This document shows positions 49,453 through 59,117 of a DNA stretch of 64,000 nucleotides, piece after piece; the stretch's first letter is position 1; each line of letters begins with the position of its first letter. The notes under the pieces were generated by a model. It ran no database searches, had not been told where the DNA came from, and was given only the letters and a program-made list of their open reading frames with translations. The stretch is from assembly GCA_045110335.1 (NCBI GenBank), contig JBGCGB010000013.1, forward strand, positions 62,001 through 126,000. Reading direction: 5' to 3'. Source of the stretch: CALBPI01 sp045110335 (GTDB lineage Bacteria; Pseudomonadota; Gammaproteobacteria; Steroidobacterales; Woeseiaceae). The translations under genes were made by a program, and so were the position numbers.

Positions 49453-51090
49453 CTGTACTCATCATCTCTCATATTCAAGCTTGGCATCGCCCTTCTAGCC
49501 GCAACGCTGACCTTGGCTGGATGTTCAAAACCACTTCCTGTTGAGGACGTGGTCATGCCGGCACCTACCGAGTTACGCCGCGGCATCCGCTCCGGACCAG
49601 CGACGTTTACCGTGTCAGCCACGAGTGACGTTTCAACGGCAATTATACTATCAGACCTATTCGAAGGACTTGTGACCACATCACCTGACGGTAATATTGC
49701 GCCTGGTGCCGCTCTGAAATGGTCAGTAAGCGAAGATGGTTTGGTCTATCGATTTACGCTACGGGAAGGCTTGTATTGGTCAAACGGCGACCCCATCATC
49801 GCGCAACATTTTGTCGATGGCTTACGCCATGCGGTCAGCCCAGGCTCAAAAGTGCAGCGGTTCGATCTTTTTTCACGAATTGCTAATGCAGAAAACATCT
49901 ACAACGGTATCGCTGCGGTGGATACGCTGGGTATAAAAGCGATTGACGATCAAGCTCTTGAAATTCGATTGGTTGAACCCACACCCTACTTTCTGGAAAT
50001 CGCCGCAACGGTGGTTTATGCCCCGGAACACCCCGAAAATCGAAAGATCAACGTCACCAATATTGAGCTGGTGTCCCAACTGATTACCAACGGCGCCTAT
50101 CAGATCGATACCTATAGCGAAGACAAGAAAATCACATTGAGCCGAAATGCGCGCTACTGGGATGTCGAGAATGTTGGCTATGAAAAAGTCACGTATCAGA
50201 TAGAAGCGCAAACTGACGGCGAAGTCGATGCGTACCGGCGTAATGAACTGGACTTAACCAGCTCGCTAACCGGCATTGATTACGCCGTTCTCAGAAGAGA
50301 ATTCCCAGATGAGTTCAAAGTACTTCCGTCTTTCGGCACCTTCGCTTTGTCATTTAATACGAGCCAACCACCCTTCGATGATGTTCGTCTTAGACAGGCG
50401 TTATCGATCACGCTGGACCGCGATGCGATCGCGAACGAGTTTTTGAATGGCGCAAACCCGGGCGCTTGGGGCCTCATACCGCCGCACAACAAGAACTACA
50501 AACCGCATATCTATGCTTGGCGTAAACTGCCACGAAACGAACAATTAGCGATTGCGCGATCCTTGTACATTGAAGCTGGATATTCATTAGAAAACCCTTT
50601 GTCGTTTGCAATTCAGGCAGTCGAAGACGCGAGCTACAATGAAGTAATTGAAGAATACAGACGCCAACTGAAAACACATTTGGGTATCGAGACCACCATT
50701 ACGCGCCTATCCTGGCATGAATTTTTGGCCGAGAAAGGACGGGGGCAAGCATGGAAGATGTCAAGGCTGTCGGTGGGCGGTCCTTATGTCGACGCAAACA
50801 GCCTACTTTCGTCGTTTCTTAGTGAAAATCGATTCAACCCGTCGCTCTGGAAAAGCAAAGAGTTTGACGCGTTGCTAACCTCGGCAAACCTCGAGCTAAA
50901 TCCGAAACGCCGACAGTTGATGCTCAGTGATGCAGAGTCACTGCTGATGTCCAGCTACCCGATCGTTCCAGTTTTCTTTCATGTTTCGAAAAAACTGGCT
51001 AAACCGCATGTCGGCGGAGAATTCGGATCAATTGCCGACATACCGTTGTCACGCTATCTCTATCCCCTCCCGGATACGGAAAATCTGTAA
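49453..51090 (+). CDS. Oligopeptide-binding lipoprotein (SBP_bac_5), copy 1
   Basis: OppA/DppA-type solute-binding protein for peptides. No ATG, GTG or TTG precedes the lipobox in this frame, but the CTG at 49453 has AGGAAG seven bases upstream and gives an ideal lipoprotein signal, YSSSLIFKLGIALLAATLTL-AGC. A TTG at 49513 lies inside the lipobox and would destroy it. The 546-residue product shows family motifs LSDLFEGLVTTSPDGNIAPGAA, FTLREGLYWSNGDPI, QPPFDDVRLRQALSITLDRD and NGANPGAWGL. Two paralogues follow immediately. No permease or ATPase gene is nearby. Confidence 0.85.
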   Translation: MYSSSLIFKLGIALLAATLTLAGCSKPLPVEDVVMPAPTELRRGIRSGPATFTVSATSDVSTAIILSDLFEGLVTTSPDGNIAPGAALKWSVSEDGLVYRFTLREGLYWSNGDPIIAQHFVDGLRHAVSPGSKVQRFDLFSRIANAENIYNGIAAVDTLGIKAIDDQALEIRLVEPTPYFLEIAATVVYAPEHPENRKINVTNIELVSQLITNGAYQIDTYSEDKKITLSRNARYWDVENVGYEKVTYQIEAQTDGEVDAYRRNELDLTSSLTGIDYAVLRREFPDEFKVLPSFGTFALSFNTSQPPFDDVRLRQALSITLDRDAIANEFLNGANPGAWGLIPPHNKNYKPHIYAWRKLPRNEQLAIARSLYIEAGYSLENPLSFAIQAVEDASYNEVIEEYRRQLKTHLGIETTITRLSWHEFLAEKGRGQAWKMSRLSVGGPYVDANSLLSSFLSENRFNPSLWKSKEFDALLTSANLELNPKRRQLMLSDAESLLMSSYPIVPVFFHVSKKLAKPHVGGEFGSIADIPLSRYLYPLPDTENL

Positions 51091-52746
51091 ATGTATAGAA
51101 TGGCTGGTATTAATCAACGACGGTCACTAACCGCAGTTCTCAGTATCAGTCTGTTAATCAGCACAGGACTAGCGTCTTGCAGCGACACTATTCCGACCGA
51201 TGAAAACACGCTGCAAACATCAACCGTGTTGTCACGAGCAACAACATCAAAACCACTAACGCTTGACCCCCATCAGTCGGTTGACCATACAACCGATGAA
51301 GTTCTTCGTGACCTCTTCGAAGGGCTAATCGCCGAAGATCGCACCGGATCACTGACGCCGGGCGTTGCGAGCCAATGGTCCCGGAGCGACGACGGTATGA
51401 CCTACGAGTTTCAGTTGCGTACAGATGCCCGATGGTCAAACGGCGAGCCGCTTACCGCGGAAGATTTCGTCAATAGCTTTCGACGAGCGGTCGCCCCCGA
51501 TACGAACAGTCCGATGGCATCGGTGTTTTTTAGCATGGAAAACGCAGAATCTATATCGGACGGAAAAGCGCCCCTCCATGCGCTCGGTGTTATCGCGATT
51601 GATCAACACACGCTACGAATTAGACTTTCGCAACCCAGCTCGTATTTTCTAAAAACACTGACGACAACGGTCGCGTTTCCGGTATTCAATGCTGGAAAGG
51701 TGGGCGCGTCCAATAACAACAAACCGATTATCGGCAATGGCCCTTACAAATTTCAGCAACAAGCCGAGGCAGACCGGACGAGCCTGATCAAGAACACACA
51801 CTACTGGAACCACGAATCTGTCTATTTCGATCGCGTCGACTATGTCGTAGTACCTGACGATGAGGCCGCTCTGGCTCAATATGCGAATGGTGACATTGAT
51901 CTTACAAACCACCTTAGCGCCACTGATTATCCAAGACTTCGTCGCCAATTCGGTGACGAACTCAAGGTAGCGCCAACGTTTGGTATTTACACGCTCGCTT
52001 TTGACACGACAGAACCTCCGTTTAATGACGTGCGACTGCGGCAAGCACTATCGATGGCAATCGATCGCGATGTTCTGGCCACCGAGGTAATGGCAGATTC
52101 GAGTCCTGGCGCATGGAGTTTCCTGCCGCCAGGCATCAATGAAGGGCACAACTTCACCTACTCATGGCGGAGTCTTGGTCGAAAAGAGCAGCGTGAAATA
52201 GCCAGAGCGCTTTATCGGGAAGTCGGCTTTTCTAAGCAGAATCCGCTCAAACTAAAGATAACCTTTGCGAAATCGGGTAACTATGGAGCCATCACGAGCG
52301 CCGTCAAACAGATGCTCTCGCGTAACTTGGGTGTCGATGTGACGTTGGAAAGCTCGTCATGGGCCAAACTGATTGCCACGCGTGACAAGTTTGACCAATG
52401 GGATCTCATTCGATTTGGTGTCGGCGGCATCTACGAAGACCCCAACACCTTTCTCGAGATCATGCGCAGCGGTGCCAATCGCAATCCGGCAGGATGGCGC
52501 GATACTACATTTGATCAGCTACTAGATGACGCAAACCGGGAGTTAGACCCGCTAAGAAGAGCTGAACGCCTTCACACCGCGGAGTCACATCTAATGGAGG
52601 CATATCCGATTATCCCGCTGCATTTTTTGGTATCAATCAGGCTGATCAACCCTCGTATCGAAGGTTTCTCGATATCGTTGATGAATCGCACTTACACGAA
52701 ACATCTGGCGGCAAAAGCGGAGACAGGCTGGCCATCGAACAACTAG
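51091..52746 (+). CDS. Oligopeptide-binding lipoprotein (SBP_bac_5), copy 2
   Basis: Second member of the tandem set, 551 residues, with a start directly after the stop of copy 1 (TAA then ATG), so the two are translationally linked. Signal peptide ends in LASC (Cys about residue 30). Motifs: LTLDPHQSVDHTTDEVLRDLFEGL, FQLRTDARWSNGEPLTAEDF, EPPFNDVRLRQALSMAIDRD, SSPGAWSFLPPGI. Similar in length and layout to copies 1 and 3, but with enough differences in the ligand-binding lobes to suggest distinct peptides. Confidence 0.92.
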   Translation: MYRMAGINQRRSLTAVLSISLLISTGLASCSDTIPTDENTLQTSTVLSRATTSKPLTLDPHQSVDHTTDEVLRDLFEGLIAEDRTGSLTPGVASQWSRSDDGMTYEFQLRTDARWSNGEPLTAEDFVNSFRRAVAPDTNSPMASVFFSMENAESISDGKAPLHALGVIAIDQHTLRIRLSQPSSYFLKTLTTTVAFPVFNAGKVGASNNNKPIIGNGPYKFQQQAEADRTSLIKNTHYWNHESVYFDRVDYVVVPDDEAALAQYANGDIDLTNHLSATDYPRLRRQFGDELKVAPTFGIYTLAFDTTEPPFNDVRLRQALSMAIDRDVLATEVMADSSPGAWSFLPPGINEGHNFTYSWRSLGRKEQREIARALYREVGFSKQNPLKLKITFAKSGNYGAITSAVKQMLSRNLGVDVTLESSSWAKLIATRDKFDQWDLIRFGVGGIYEDPNTFLEIMRSGANRNPAGWRDTTFDQLLDDANRELDPLRRAERLHTAESHLMEAYPIIPLHFLVSIRLINPRIEGFSISLMNRTYTKHLAAKAETGWPSNN

Positions 52747-52870
52747 CCGATCATGCTTCATGAACTCGAAACTGTCTGGTGATTTAAGCCAAAAACCTGC
52801 ACAGTTCTTGGACGCATGACATCAGTGTATGCGAACATCCGCGTTAGATGTTTTGTCAGTTGAGAAAAGT

Positions 52871-54499
52871 ATGGGCAACAAAGCTCGATTAGGCCTTCTC
52901 GGAGCGGCATTGGCAGCCTGTGTTGTGATTGTCATTGCCTGCTCACCAGACTCGTCCGAAGCGCCTGCGACAGCCACTGTTGAAAAAGTACTCCGACGCG
53001 CCAACATCGCAGAGCCAGCGACACTAGACCCTCACAAGGCCGAAGGCGTATCGTCCAACAATGTACTACGAGACCTCTTTGAAGGTCTTGTCACAGAAGC
53101 GCCGGACGGAACATTGGTCGCCGGTGCGGCGGCATCATGGTCTATTGAGCAGGCGGGCACGGTCTATCGTTTTACGTTGCGCCCTACCGGGCGCTGGTCA
53201 GATGGCACCTCAGTTACGGCGGCTGATTTCGTGGCTGGTTTTCAGCGCACCGTTAGCCCGGAAACCAACAGCACCTACGCTGCGCTTTTGTCGCCTATTC
53301 AGAACGCAACCGCGATCATCGCTGGCGAAAAAACAGTTGATCTTCTCGGCGTGAACGCGATTGATGACCTCACACTTGAGATCACCCTCACCCAGCCAAC
53401 CCCCTATTTTTTGGGTTTGTTGTTAACGCCAGCAACCTATCCATTGCATCGTGAAAGCTTCGAGCGCCTGGGAGCAGATTTCGTACGACCGGAAAACCTG
53501 ATTTCTAACGGGCCCTACAAAATGATCAGTTGGCGTATTGGAGATCGACTAAGCGTCGGCATAAACCCGAACTACTGGAACGCTGAGGCTGTCGCGATCG
53601 ACCGTGTCGAGTTTTTACCCCTCGAAGATACATCCGTAGAACTCGATCTTTTTCGTGCCGGCGAAGTGGACATCACGTCCAGCATCCCCAGTTCACAATA
53701 TGCGTCGATTCGAAAAACCTACACTGACGAACTCAGTATCAAACCGTTGTTAGGCACTTATTTCCTCGTATTCGACACCACCCAACCCCCGTTTGACGAT
53801 GTGGGTCTTCGCAAAGCGTTGTCTATCGCTGTCGATCGGGAACGCCTGGCAGACGCGGTCCTCGGCGGCGCAAACCCCGGAGCCTGGGGCTATGTCCCGC
53901 CAGGCATCAGCGGCTATGACAATTACGTCTATCCCTGGAAGGGAATACCCAGAGAAGCGCAGCTGACCATGGCACGCGAGCTTTATGCGGCAGCCGGTTA
54001 CTCGCAAGAAAAGCCGCTGCGCATTCGCATGTTCTATAACACCGGCGACAACCATCGCAAGATCATGATCTCTGTGCAGGAAATGCTACGGGAGAACCTG
54101 GGTGTGAACGCGGAGATCATCAATCAGGAATGGAAAGTCATGCTGCAAACGCGCAAAGACTTTTCCGAATGGGACATCATGCGTTTTGGCTGGAACGGCG
54201 ACTACCAGGACGCCAATACCTTTCTCGAAATTTTCACGCGCGATAATGCCTTGAATACAGCAGGCTGGGACAGCCCTCGATTTGATCAGCTACTAGCGGA
54301 CGCTAATCGCGAACTCGACCTCGCGATACGCGCCGAAATGTTGCGCAAGGCCGAGTCTTATATTTTGGAAGACTATCCGCTGTTGCCGCTCTATTACTAT
54401 GCCAGTAAGCATTTGGTCAGCAGTCGGATAACCGGCTTTTCTGCGACTGTTATGGATCGCATTTACTCTCAGCACTTAGACATCGAAGTCGCCCAATAG
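52871..54499 (+). CDS. Oligopeptide-binding lipoprotein (SBP_bac_5), copy 3
   Basis: Third tandem peptide-binding lipoprotein, 542 residues from the ATG at 52871 (GAGAAAAG just upstream); the frame begins 14 codons earlier. Lipobox VIAC. Motifs: EPATLDPHKAEGVSSNNVLR, DLFEGLVTEAPDGTLVAGAA, QPPFDDVGLRKALSIAVDRE, GGANPGAWGYVPPGI. A gap of about 120 bases separates it from copy 2. It is closest in motif wording to copy 1 around GANPGAWG. Confidence 0.93.
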   Translation: MGNKARLGLLGAALAACVVIVIACSPDSSEAPATATVEKVLRRANIAEPATLDPHKAEGVSSNNVLRDLFEGLVTEAPDGTLVAGAAASWSIEQAGTVYRFTLRPTGRWSDGTSVTAADFVAGFQRTVSPETNSTYAALLSPIQNATAIIAGEKTVDLLGVNAIDDLTLEITLTQPTPYFLGLLLTPATYPLHRESFERLGADFVRPENLISNGPYKMISWRIGDRLSVGINPNYWNAEAVAIDRVEFLPLEDTSVELDLFRAGEVDITSSIPSSQYASIRKTYTDELSIKPLLGTYFLVFDTTQPPFDDVGLRKALSIAVDRERLADAVLGGANPGAWGYVPPGISGYDNYVYPWKGIPREAQLTMARELYAAAGYSQEKPLRIRMFYNTGDNHRKIMISVQEMLRENLGVNAEIINQEWKVMLQTRKDFSEWDIMRFGWNGDYQDANTFLEIFTRDNALNTAGWDSPRFDQLLADANRELDLAIRAEMLRKAESYILEDYPLLPLYYYASKHLVSSRITGFSATVMDRIYSQHLDIEVAQ

Positions 54500-54728
54500 C
54501 TACGTCAGTCAATTACTTAGTCGGACCGAAAAGATGCGCCAGCCATTTTGCGCAGCGCAGCATAAGCACCTCTTCGGCGCAACACGTTGACGCGCTTTCC
54601 CTGCACAACCGCCGGTTTTAAGAAAGCACGGCCCCCACGCCTGCTTGGACAGTCAAACGCCTAAGCTGCTATTTTGCGTTGCTCGCGAAACTATCGCACC
54701 CCTATCAATTGAAATCCCTGGAGTGACT

Positions 54729-57461
54729 ATGCGTCGTCTATCTTCTCTAGTAGCCGGACTATTCATGCTGGTTTGCGGCAGTACGGCTGTCGCGCAAACT
54801 GTGGATATACCCTACACACAGTTCGAGCTGGATAATGGTCTGACGGTCATTGTGCACGAAGACCACAAAGCCCCGATCGTAGCCGTCAATATCTGGTATC
54901 ACGTCGGCTCGAAGAATGAAAAGGAAGGACGAACCGGTTTCGCCCATCTGTTTGAACACCTGATGTTCAATGGTTCGGAAAACTACAACGACGAATACTT
55001 CGGACCGTTCGAAAAAATCGGCACAACGGGACAGAACGGTACAACGTCGTTCGATCGTACTAACTATTTCCAAACGGTTCCGAAGACAGGACTGGATCTC
55101 GCGCTCTGGATGGAATCCGATCGTATGGGTCACCTGCTCGGCGCCATCACGCAAGAGCGTCTTGATGAGCAACGCGGTGTTGTGCAAAACGAAAAGCGTC
55201 AGGGCCAAAACCAACCCTATGGCAAAGTGTTCGACCATCTGGTCAGAGGCGTTTTTCCTAAAGGCCATCCCTACTCGTGGCTGCCAATCGGCTCAATGGA
55301 AGACCTGAATGCCGCTACCCTCGATGACGTCAAGGAGTGGTTCCGCACCTACTATGGTCCGAACAATGCTGTCCTCGTGTTGGCTGGCGACATCACACCG
55401 GCGTTGGCTCGCGAGAAAGCCGAACTCTATTTCGGTGATATCCCGCCCGGACCACCCATCACAGCGCATGAGGCCTGGGTACCGGAGTTAAGCGGCGAAC
55501 ACCGGGAAGTGGTTCAAGACCGCGTTCCACAGACACGTATTTACAAAGCATGGCCGGGACCCGAGTGGGCTGCCGGCGATACCGATCTGTTGCAGATGGC
55601 TACGCAGATTCTGGGTGGTGGTAAAAACTCGCGATTCTATGAGCGCCTGGTGTACAACGACCAGACCGCAACTAACGTGAGTGCTAGCGTCCTCGCCGTC
55701 GAGATCGCCAGTATTATTTATGTATCAGCGACAGTCCAACCGGGTGGTGACGTCGCTGCCGTTGAGAAAGCCCTGGATGAAGAAATGGCCCGGTTCCTCG
55801 AACGCGGACCGACGAAAAGCGAAGTGCAACGTATTCAAACTCAAATCAAAGCAGGCTTTGTGCGCGGTGCGGAGCGAGTTGGCGGATTCAGCGGCAAGTC
55901 AGATATCCTGGCTGAAAACTTCGTTTACGGCGGTAGCGCGGACTTCTATAAAACGGCTCTGGCAAGAATTGATGCTGCGACGCCGCGATCCATTCAGGAT
56001 GTCGCCAAGCATTGGCTCTCCAAAGGCAACTACGTGCTGACTGTAGAACCGTTCCCGACCAGCCTTAAAGCCGCTGAACAAGGTGCGGATCGTAGCAAGC
56101 TACCGTTCCCGGAAGAATATCCAACCGTTGGCTTCCCAGCTTTCGAGCGTGGCGAACTTTCCAATGGCCTGAAGTTGATCGTCGCAAAACGCGGTGATCT
56201 ACCGCTGGTCAATGTCAGCCTTCAAATTGACTCGGGCTATGCGGCCGATCAGTTTGGTTTACCCGGCACGGCAAGTTTTGCGATGACTATGCTGGACGAA
56301 GGCACGAAGAAACGCAGTGCCCTCGAAATCAGTGAAGAGCTCGCGCAACTCGGCGCAAACTTTGGTGCTGGCACCAATCTGGACATTGCATCCATCTCAC
56401 TCAACACGCTAAAAGACAATCTGGAGGACTCACTGGATGTCTATGCCGACATCGTGCTGAACCCGGCATTCCCGGAGAATGAGATCGATCGTTTAAGAAA
56501 AGCACGCCTGGCGGGTATCGCCAGTGAGCGGACGCGTCCGCGCTCCATGGCACTGCGTGTATTGCCGAAGCTGATGTATGGCGAAGGCCATGCCTATGCT
56601 CAACCGCTAACAGGCAGCGGCACCGAAGCCAGCGTCAACAAGATTGACCGGGCAGCGCTGCAGGCATTTCATGACACCTGGTTCAGACCCAACAATGCCA
56701 CGATGATCATTGTTGGTGACACCACACTTGCAGAGATCAAACCGGCCATCGAAGCGCGCTTTGGTGATTGGCAGCCGGCAGCGGTGCCGACGAAAAAGCT
56801 CGATTCTGTTGACCATGCCGATGAGGAAACCATCTTCGTCGTCGATCGACCAAACTCCGAACAGTCGATCATATTTGGTGGGCATGTGATGCCACCGAAA
56901 TCTGACCCGAATGATCTCATTATCGAGGCGGCTAATCAGGTGCTGGGCGGCGAGTTCAGCTCCCGTCTGAACATGAATCTTAGGGAGGACAAAGGCTGGT
57001 CGTATGGCAGTTACTCGTTCATCGTTGATGCAGCAGCACAACGACCATTCCTGATTTCAGCGCCGGTGCAAACCGACAAAACGGCAGAGTCCATTGCGGA
57101 ACTTCGCAAAGAGCTGCGTAACTATCTCGGCGACATGCCCGCTTCAGAGGAAGAACTGAGCCGCGTACGTGATGGCAACACCCTGTCTCTGCCAGGTCGA
57201 TGGGAGACCATTGGCTCAGTGAGCGGATCGATCGGCGAGATCGTGCGATTCGGTTTGCCGGACGACTACTGGGACCAGTATGCCGACGCGACGCGCGCGA
57301 TGGATCTTGCGACCGTTAATGCGCAGGCCGGCAAAGTCATCAAGCCGGACAACACCATTTGGGTTGTCATTGGTGACCTGGAGAAAATCGGAGCAGGCCT
57401 TGAAGCTTTAGGTATCGGTGATATCCGTTTAATCGACACGGATGGAAACCCTGCCGAATAG
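54729..57461 (+). CDS. Exported M16 (insulinase family) metallopeptidase, two-domain
   Basis: A 910-residue periplasmic zinc peptidase made of two M16 units. Signal peptide MRRLSSLVAGLFMLVCGSTAVA; start at ATG 54729 with GGAG nearby. The first unit has the inverted zinc motif HLFEH (His73, Glu76, His77) in HVGSKNEKEGRTGFAHLFEHLMFNG and the downstream Glu helix (LDEQRGVVQNEKRQ); the second unit (about 470-880) lacks the motif and is the non-catalytic half that closes over the substrate. Full fusion is like E. coli PqqL/YhjJ types. It follows the peptide-binding lipoproteins, which suggests peptide breakdown, but it has its own leader of 230 bases. Confidence 0.93.
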   Translation: MRRLSSLVAGLFMLVCGSTAVAQTVDIPYTQFELDNGLTVIVHEDHKAPIVAVNIWYHVGSKNEKEGRTGFAHLFEHLMFNGSENYNDEYFGPFEKIGTTGQNGTTSFDRTNYFQTVPKTGLDLALWMESDRMGHLLGAITQERLDEQRGVVQNEKRQGQNQPYGKVFDHLVRGVFPKGHPYSWLPIGSMEDLNAATLDDVKEWFRTYYGPNNAVLVLAGDITPALAREKAELYFGDIPPGPPITAHEAWVPELSGEHREVVQDRVPQTRIYKAWPGPEWAAGDTDLLQMATQILGGGKNSRFYERLVYNDQTATNVSASVLAVEIASIIYVSATVQPGGDVAAVEKALDEEMARFLERGPTKSEVQRIQTQIKAGFVRGAERVGGFSGKSDILAENFVYGGSADFYKTALARIDAATPRSIQDVAKHWLSKGNYVLTVEPFPTSLKAAEQGADRSKLPFPEEYPTVGFPAFERGELSNGLKLIVAKRGDLPLVNVSLQIDSGYAADQFGLPGTASFAMTMLDEGTKKRSALEISEELAQLGANFGAGTNLDIASISLNTLKDNLEDSLDVYADIVLNPAFPENEIDRLRKARLAGIASERTRPRSMALRVLPKLMYGEGHAYAQPLTGSGTEASVNKIDRAALQAFHDTWFRPNNATMIIVGDTTLAEIKPAIEARFGDWQPAAVPTKKLDSVDHADEETIFVVDRPNSEQSIIFGGHVMPPKSDPNDLIIEAANQVLGGEFSSRLNMNLREDKGWSYGSYSFIVDAAAQRPFLISAPVQTDKTAESIAELRKELRNYLGDMPASEEELSRVRDGNTLSLPGRWETIGSVSGSIGEIVRFGLPDDYWDQYADATRAMDLATVNAQAGKVIKPDNTIWVVIGDLEKIGAGLEALGIGDIRLIDTDGNPAE

Positions 57462-57485
57462 AACGCGGTAACTGCGCATAAAAAA

Positions 57486-57509
57486 CGGAGCTTCGGCTCC
57501 GTTTTTTTT
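57486..57509 (+). terminator. Intrinsic terminator after the M16 gene
   Basis: CGGAGC-TTCG-GCTCCG stem with eight T on the plus strand and an A run on the other side, so it may work in both directions; very stable UUCG tetraloop. Confidence 0.92.
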
Positions 57510-57569
57510 GCCTGTAACAGTCGCAACGGTAACCGTTGTGTCATTAGCAAAAGCTGTAATAATCAACGC

Positions 57570-59117
57570 ATGACTGAAACAAACAACGATTCGACAAACT
57601 GGACGGCACTGATTCATGAAGCCGGTACGAAAGTCTATGATGTCGCCGCACGAACGCCGCTAGAAGAAGCACCAGCGATCAGTGCGGCATTAAACAATCG
57701 CGTTTGGTTGAAACGCGAGGACCTGCAGCAAGTTTTTTCTTTCAAGTTGCGGGGCGCCTACAACCGTATCGCTGCACTTAGCCAACAGGAACAACAAACG
57801 GGCGTCATCTGCAGCTCAGCCGGCAATCATGCGCAAGGCGTTGCGTTAGCCGCGAGCATGCGCGGTGTGCCGGCCGTCATTGTCATGCCGGCAACAACAC
57901 CAGCGATCAAGATTGACGCTGTCAAACGCTACCCGGTTGAGGTCGTGCTTCATGGCGATAACTATGATGCCGCCCAAACCAGAGCGTTTGATATCGCCAC
58001 AGAACGCGGGCTGACATTTATCCATCCCTTTGATGATCCGTTAGTCATCGCCGGGCAAGGCACGATCGGTGTCGAGATTGACGAACAAATGGACGGGGAC
58101 ATCGACTACCTTTTTGTCCCTATCGGCGGTGGCGGCTTGGCCGCAGGCATTGCGGCTTCGATCAAACAATCGCGACCAGGCACAAAAATTATCGGCGTAG
58201 AGCCTGAGCAAGCCGCCAGCATGCAAGCCGCGATTCAAGCCGGAGCACCGGTCACGCTGGCGCGTGTGGGTAACTTCGCCGATGGTGTCGCTGTGCGTCG
58301 CGTGGGCGACCTAACGTTTGAGCTTTGCCGTGAGTGGCTCGACGATATTGTCACGGTTAACACCGATCAAATTTGTGCCGCAATTCGCGACATTTTTGAG
58401 CAAACACGAACTATGGTGGAACCGGCAGGCGCCCTATCACTGGCTGGTATCAAACAATTCGTCGCGCAACACGAAATACACGAACAACAGATCGTTGGCA
58501 TCAACTGCGGAGCAAATCTGAACTTCGATCGGCTACGTCACATCGCCGAACGTGCGGCCATCGGGGAGCATCGGGAAGCGTTGTTTGCGGTCACTATTGA
58601 CGAAACGCCCGGCAGCTTCCGGTCATTCTGCCAGTCTTTAGGCCACCGAAATATCACCGAGTTTAACTATCGGTATGCCCGCTCCGGACATGCGCAGCTG
58701 TTTGTCGGCGTTGAGCTGAACGGCGGGCTCGCAGAACAACAACAGATCGCAGCAGATATCGAACAAGCTGGCTATGCTGCGGAAGATCTTAGCGAAAACG
58801 AAGTCGCCAAACTGCATGTTCGCCACCTGATTGGCGGCCAAGCACCGGAACTCACTAACGAGAAACTGTTTCGTTTTGAATTTCCGGAGAGACCGGGTGC
58901 CCTGGCGGACTTCCTGGAAGCCGTCGGGGAACGTTGGAACATCAGCTTGTTCCACTATCGAAACCACGGCTCTGACTTCGGCCGAGTCCTGACAGGCATC
59001 CAGGCAGACCCCGCCGAACACGCGTCTCTAGCCGCGCATCTGGATACGTTGGGCTTCACCTACTGGGACGAAAGCTCAAACCCGGCCTTCAAACTGTTCC
59101 TGACACCCAATCTCTAG
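57570..59117 (+). CDS. ilvA: Threonine dehydratase, biosynthetic
   Basis: PLP enzyme making 2-oxobutyrate from threonine, the first step to isoleucine. In 515 residues: PLP lysine Lys59 in VFSFKLRGAYN, SAGNHAQGVALAA, the phosphate-binding loop PIGGGGLAAGIAAS, and two C-terminal ACT-like regulatory domains (about 330-415 and 425-512; EHREALFAVTIDETPGSF, LFRFEFPERPGALADFLEAV) that mark the isoleucine-inhibited biosynthetic form over the short catabolic TdcB. Its stop overlaps the convergent aldolase gene by four bases. Confidence 0.96.
   Translation: MTETNNDSTNWTALIHEAGTKVYDVAARTPLEEAPAISAALNNRVWLKREDLQQVFSFKLRGAYNRIAALSQQEQQTGVICSSAGNHAQGVALAASMRGVPAVIVMPATTPAIKIDAVKRYPVEVVLHGDNYDAAQTRAFDIATERGLTFIHPFDDPLVIAGQGTIGVEIDEQMDGDIDYLFVPIGGGGLAAGIAASIKQSRPGTKIIGVEPEQAASMQAAIQAGAPVTLARVGNFADGVAVRRVGDLTFELCREWLDDIVTVNTDQICAAIRDIFEQTRTMVEPAGALSLAGIKQFVAQHEIHEQQIVGINCGANLNFDRLRHIAERAAIGEHREALFAVTIDETPGSFRSFCQSLGHRNITEFNYRYARSGHAQLFVGVELNGGLAEQQQIAADIEQAGYAAEDLSENEVAKLHVRHLIGGQAPELTNEKLFRFEFPERPGALADFLEAVGERWNISLFHYRNHGSDFGRVLTGIQADPAEHASLAAHLDTLGFTYWDESSNPAFKLFLTPNL

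Noticed and set aside
49513..51090. TTG at 49513 as start of the first peptide-binding protein
   Set aside because: It lies within the lipobox and would remove the export signal that all paralogues have.
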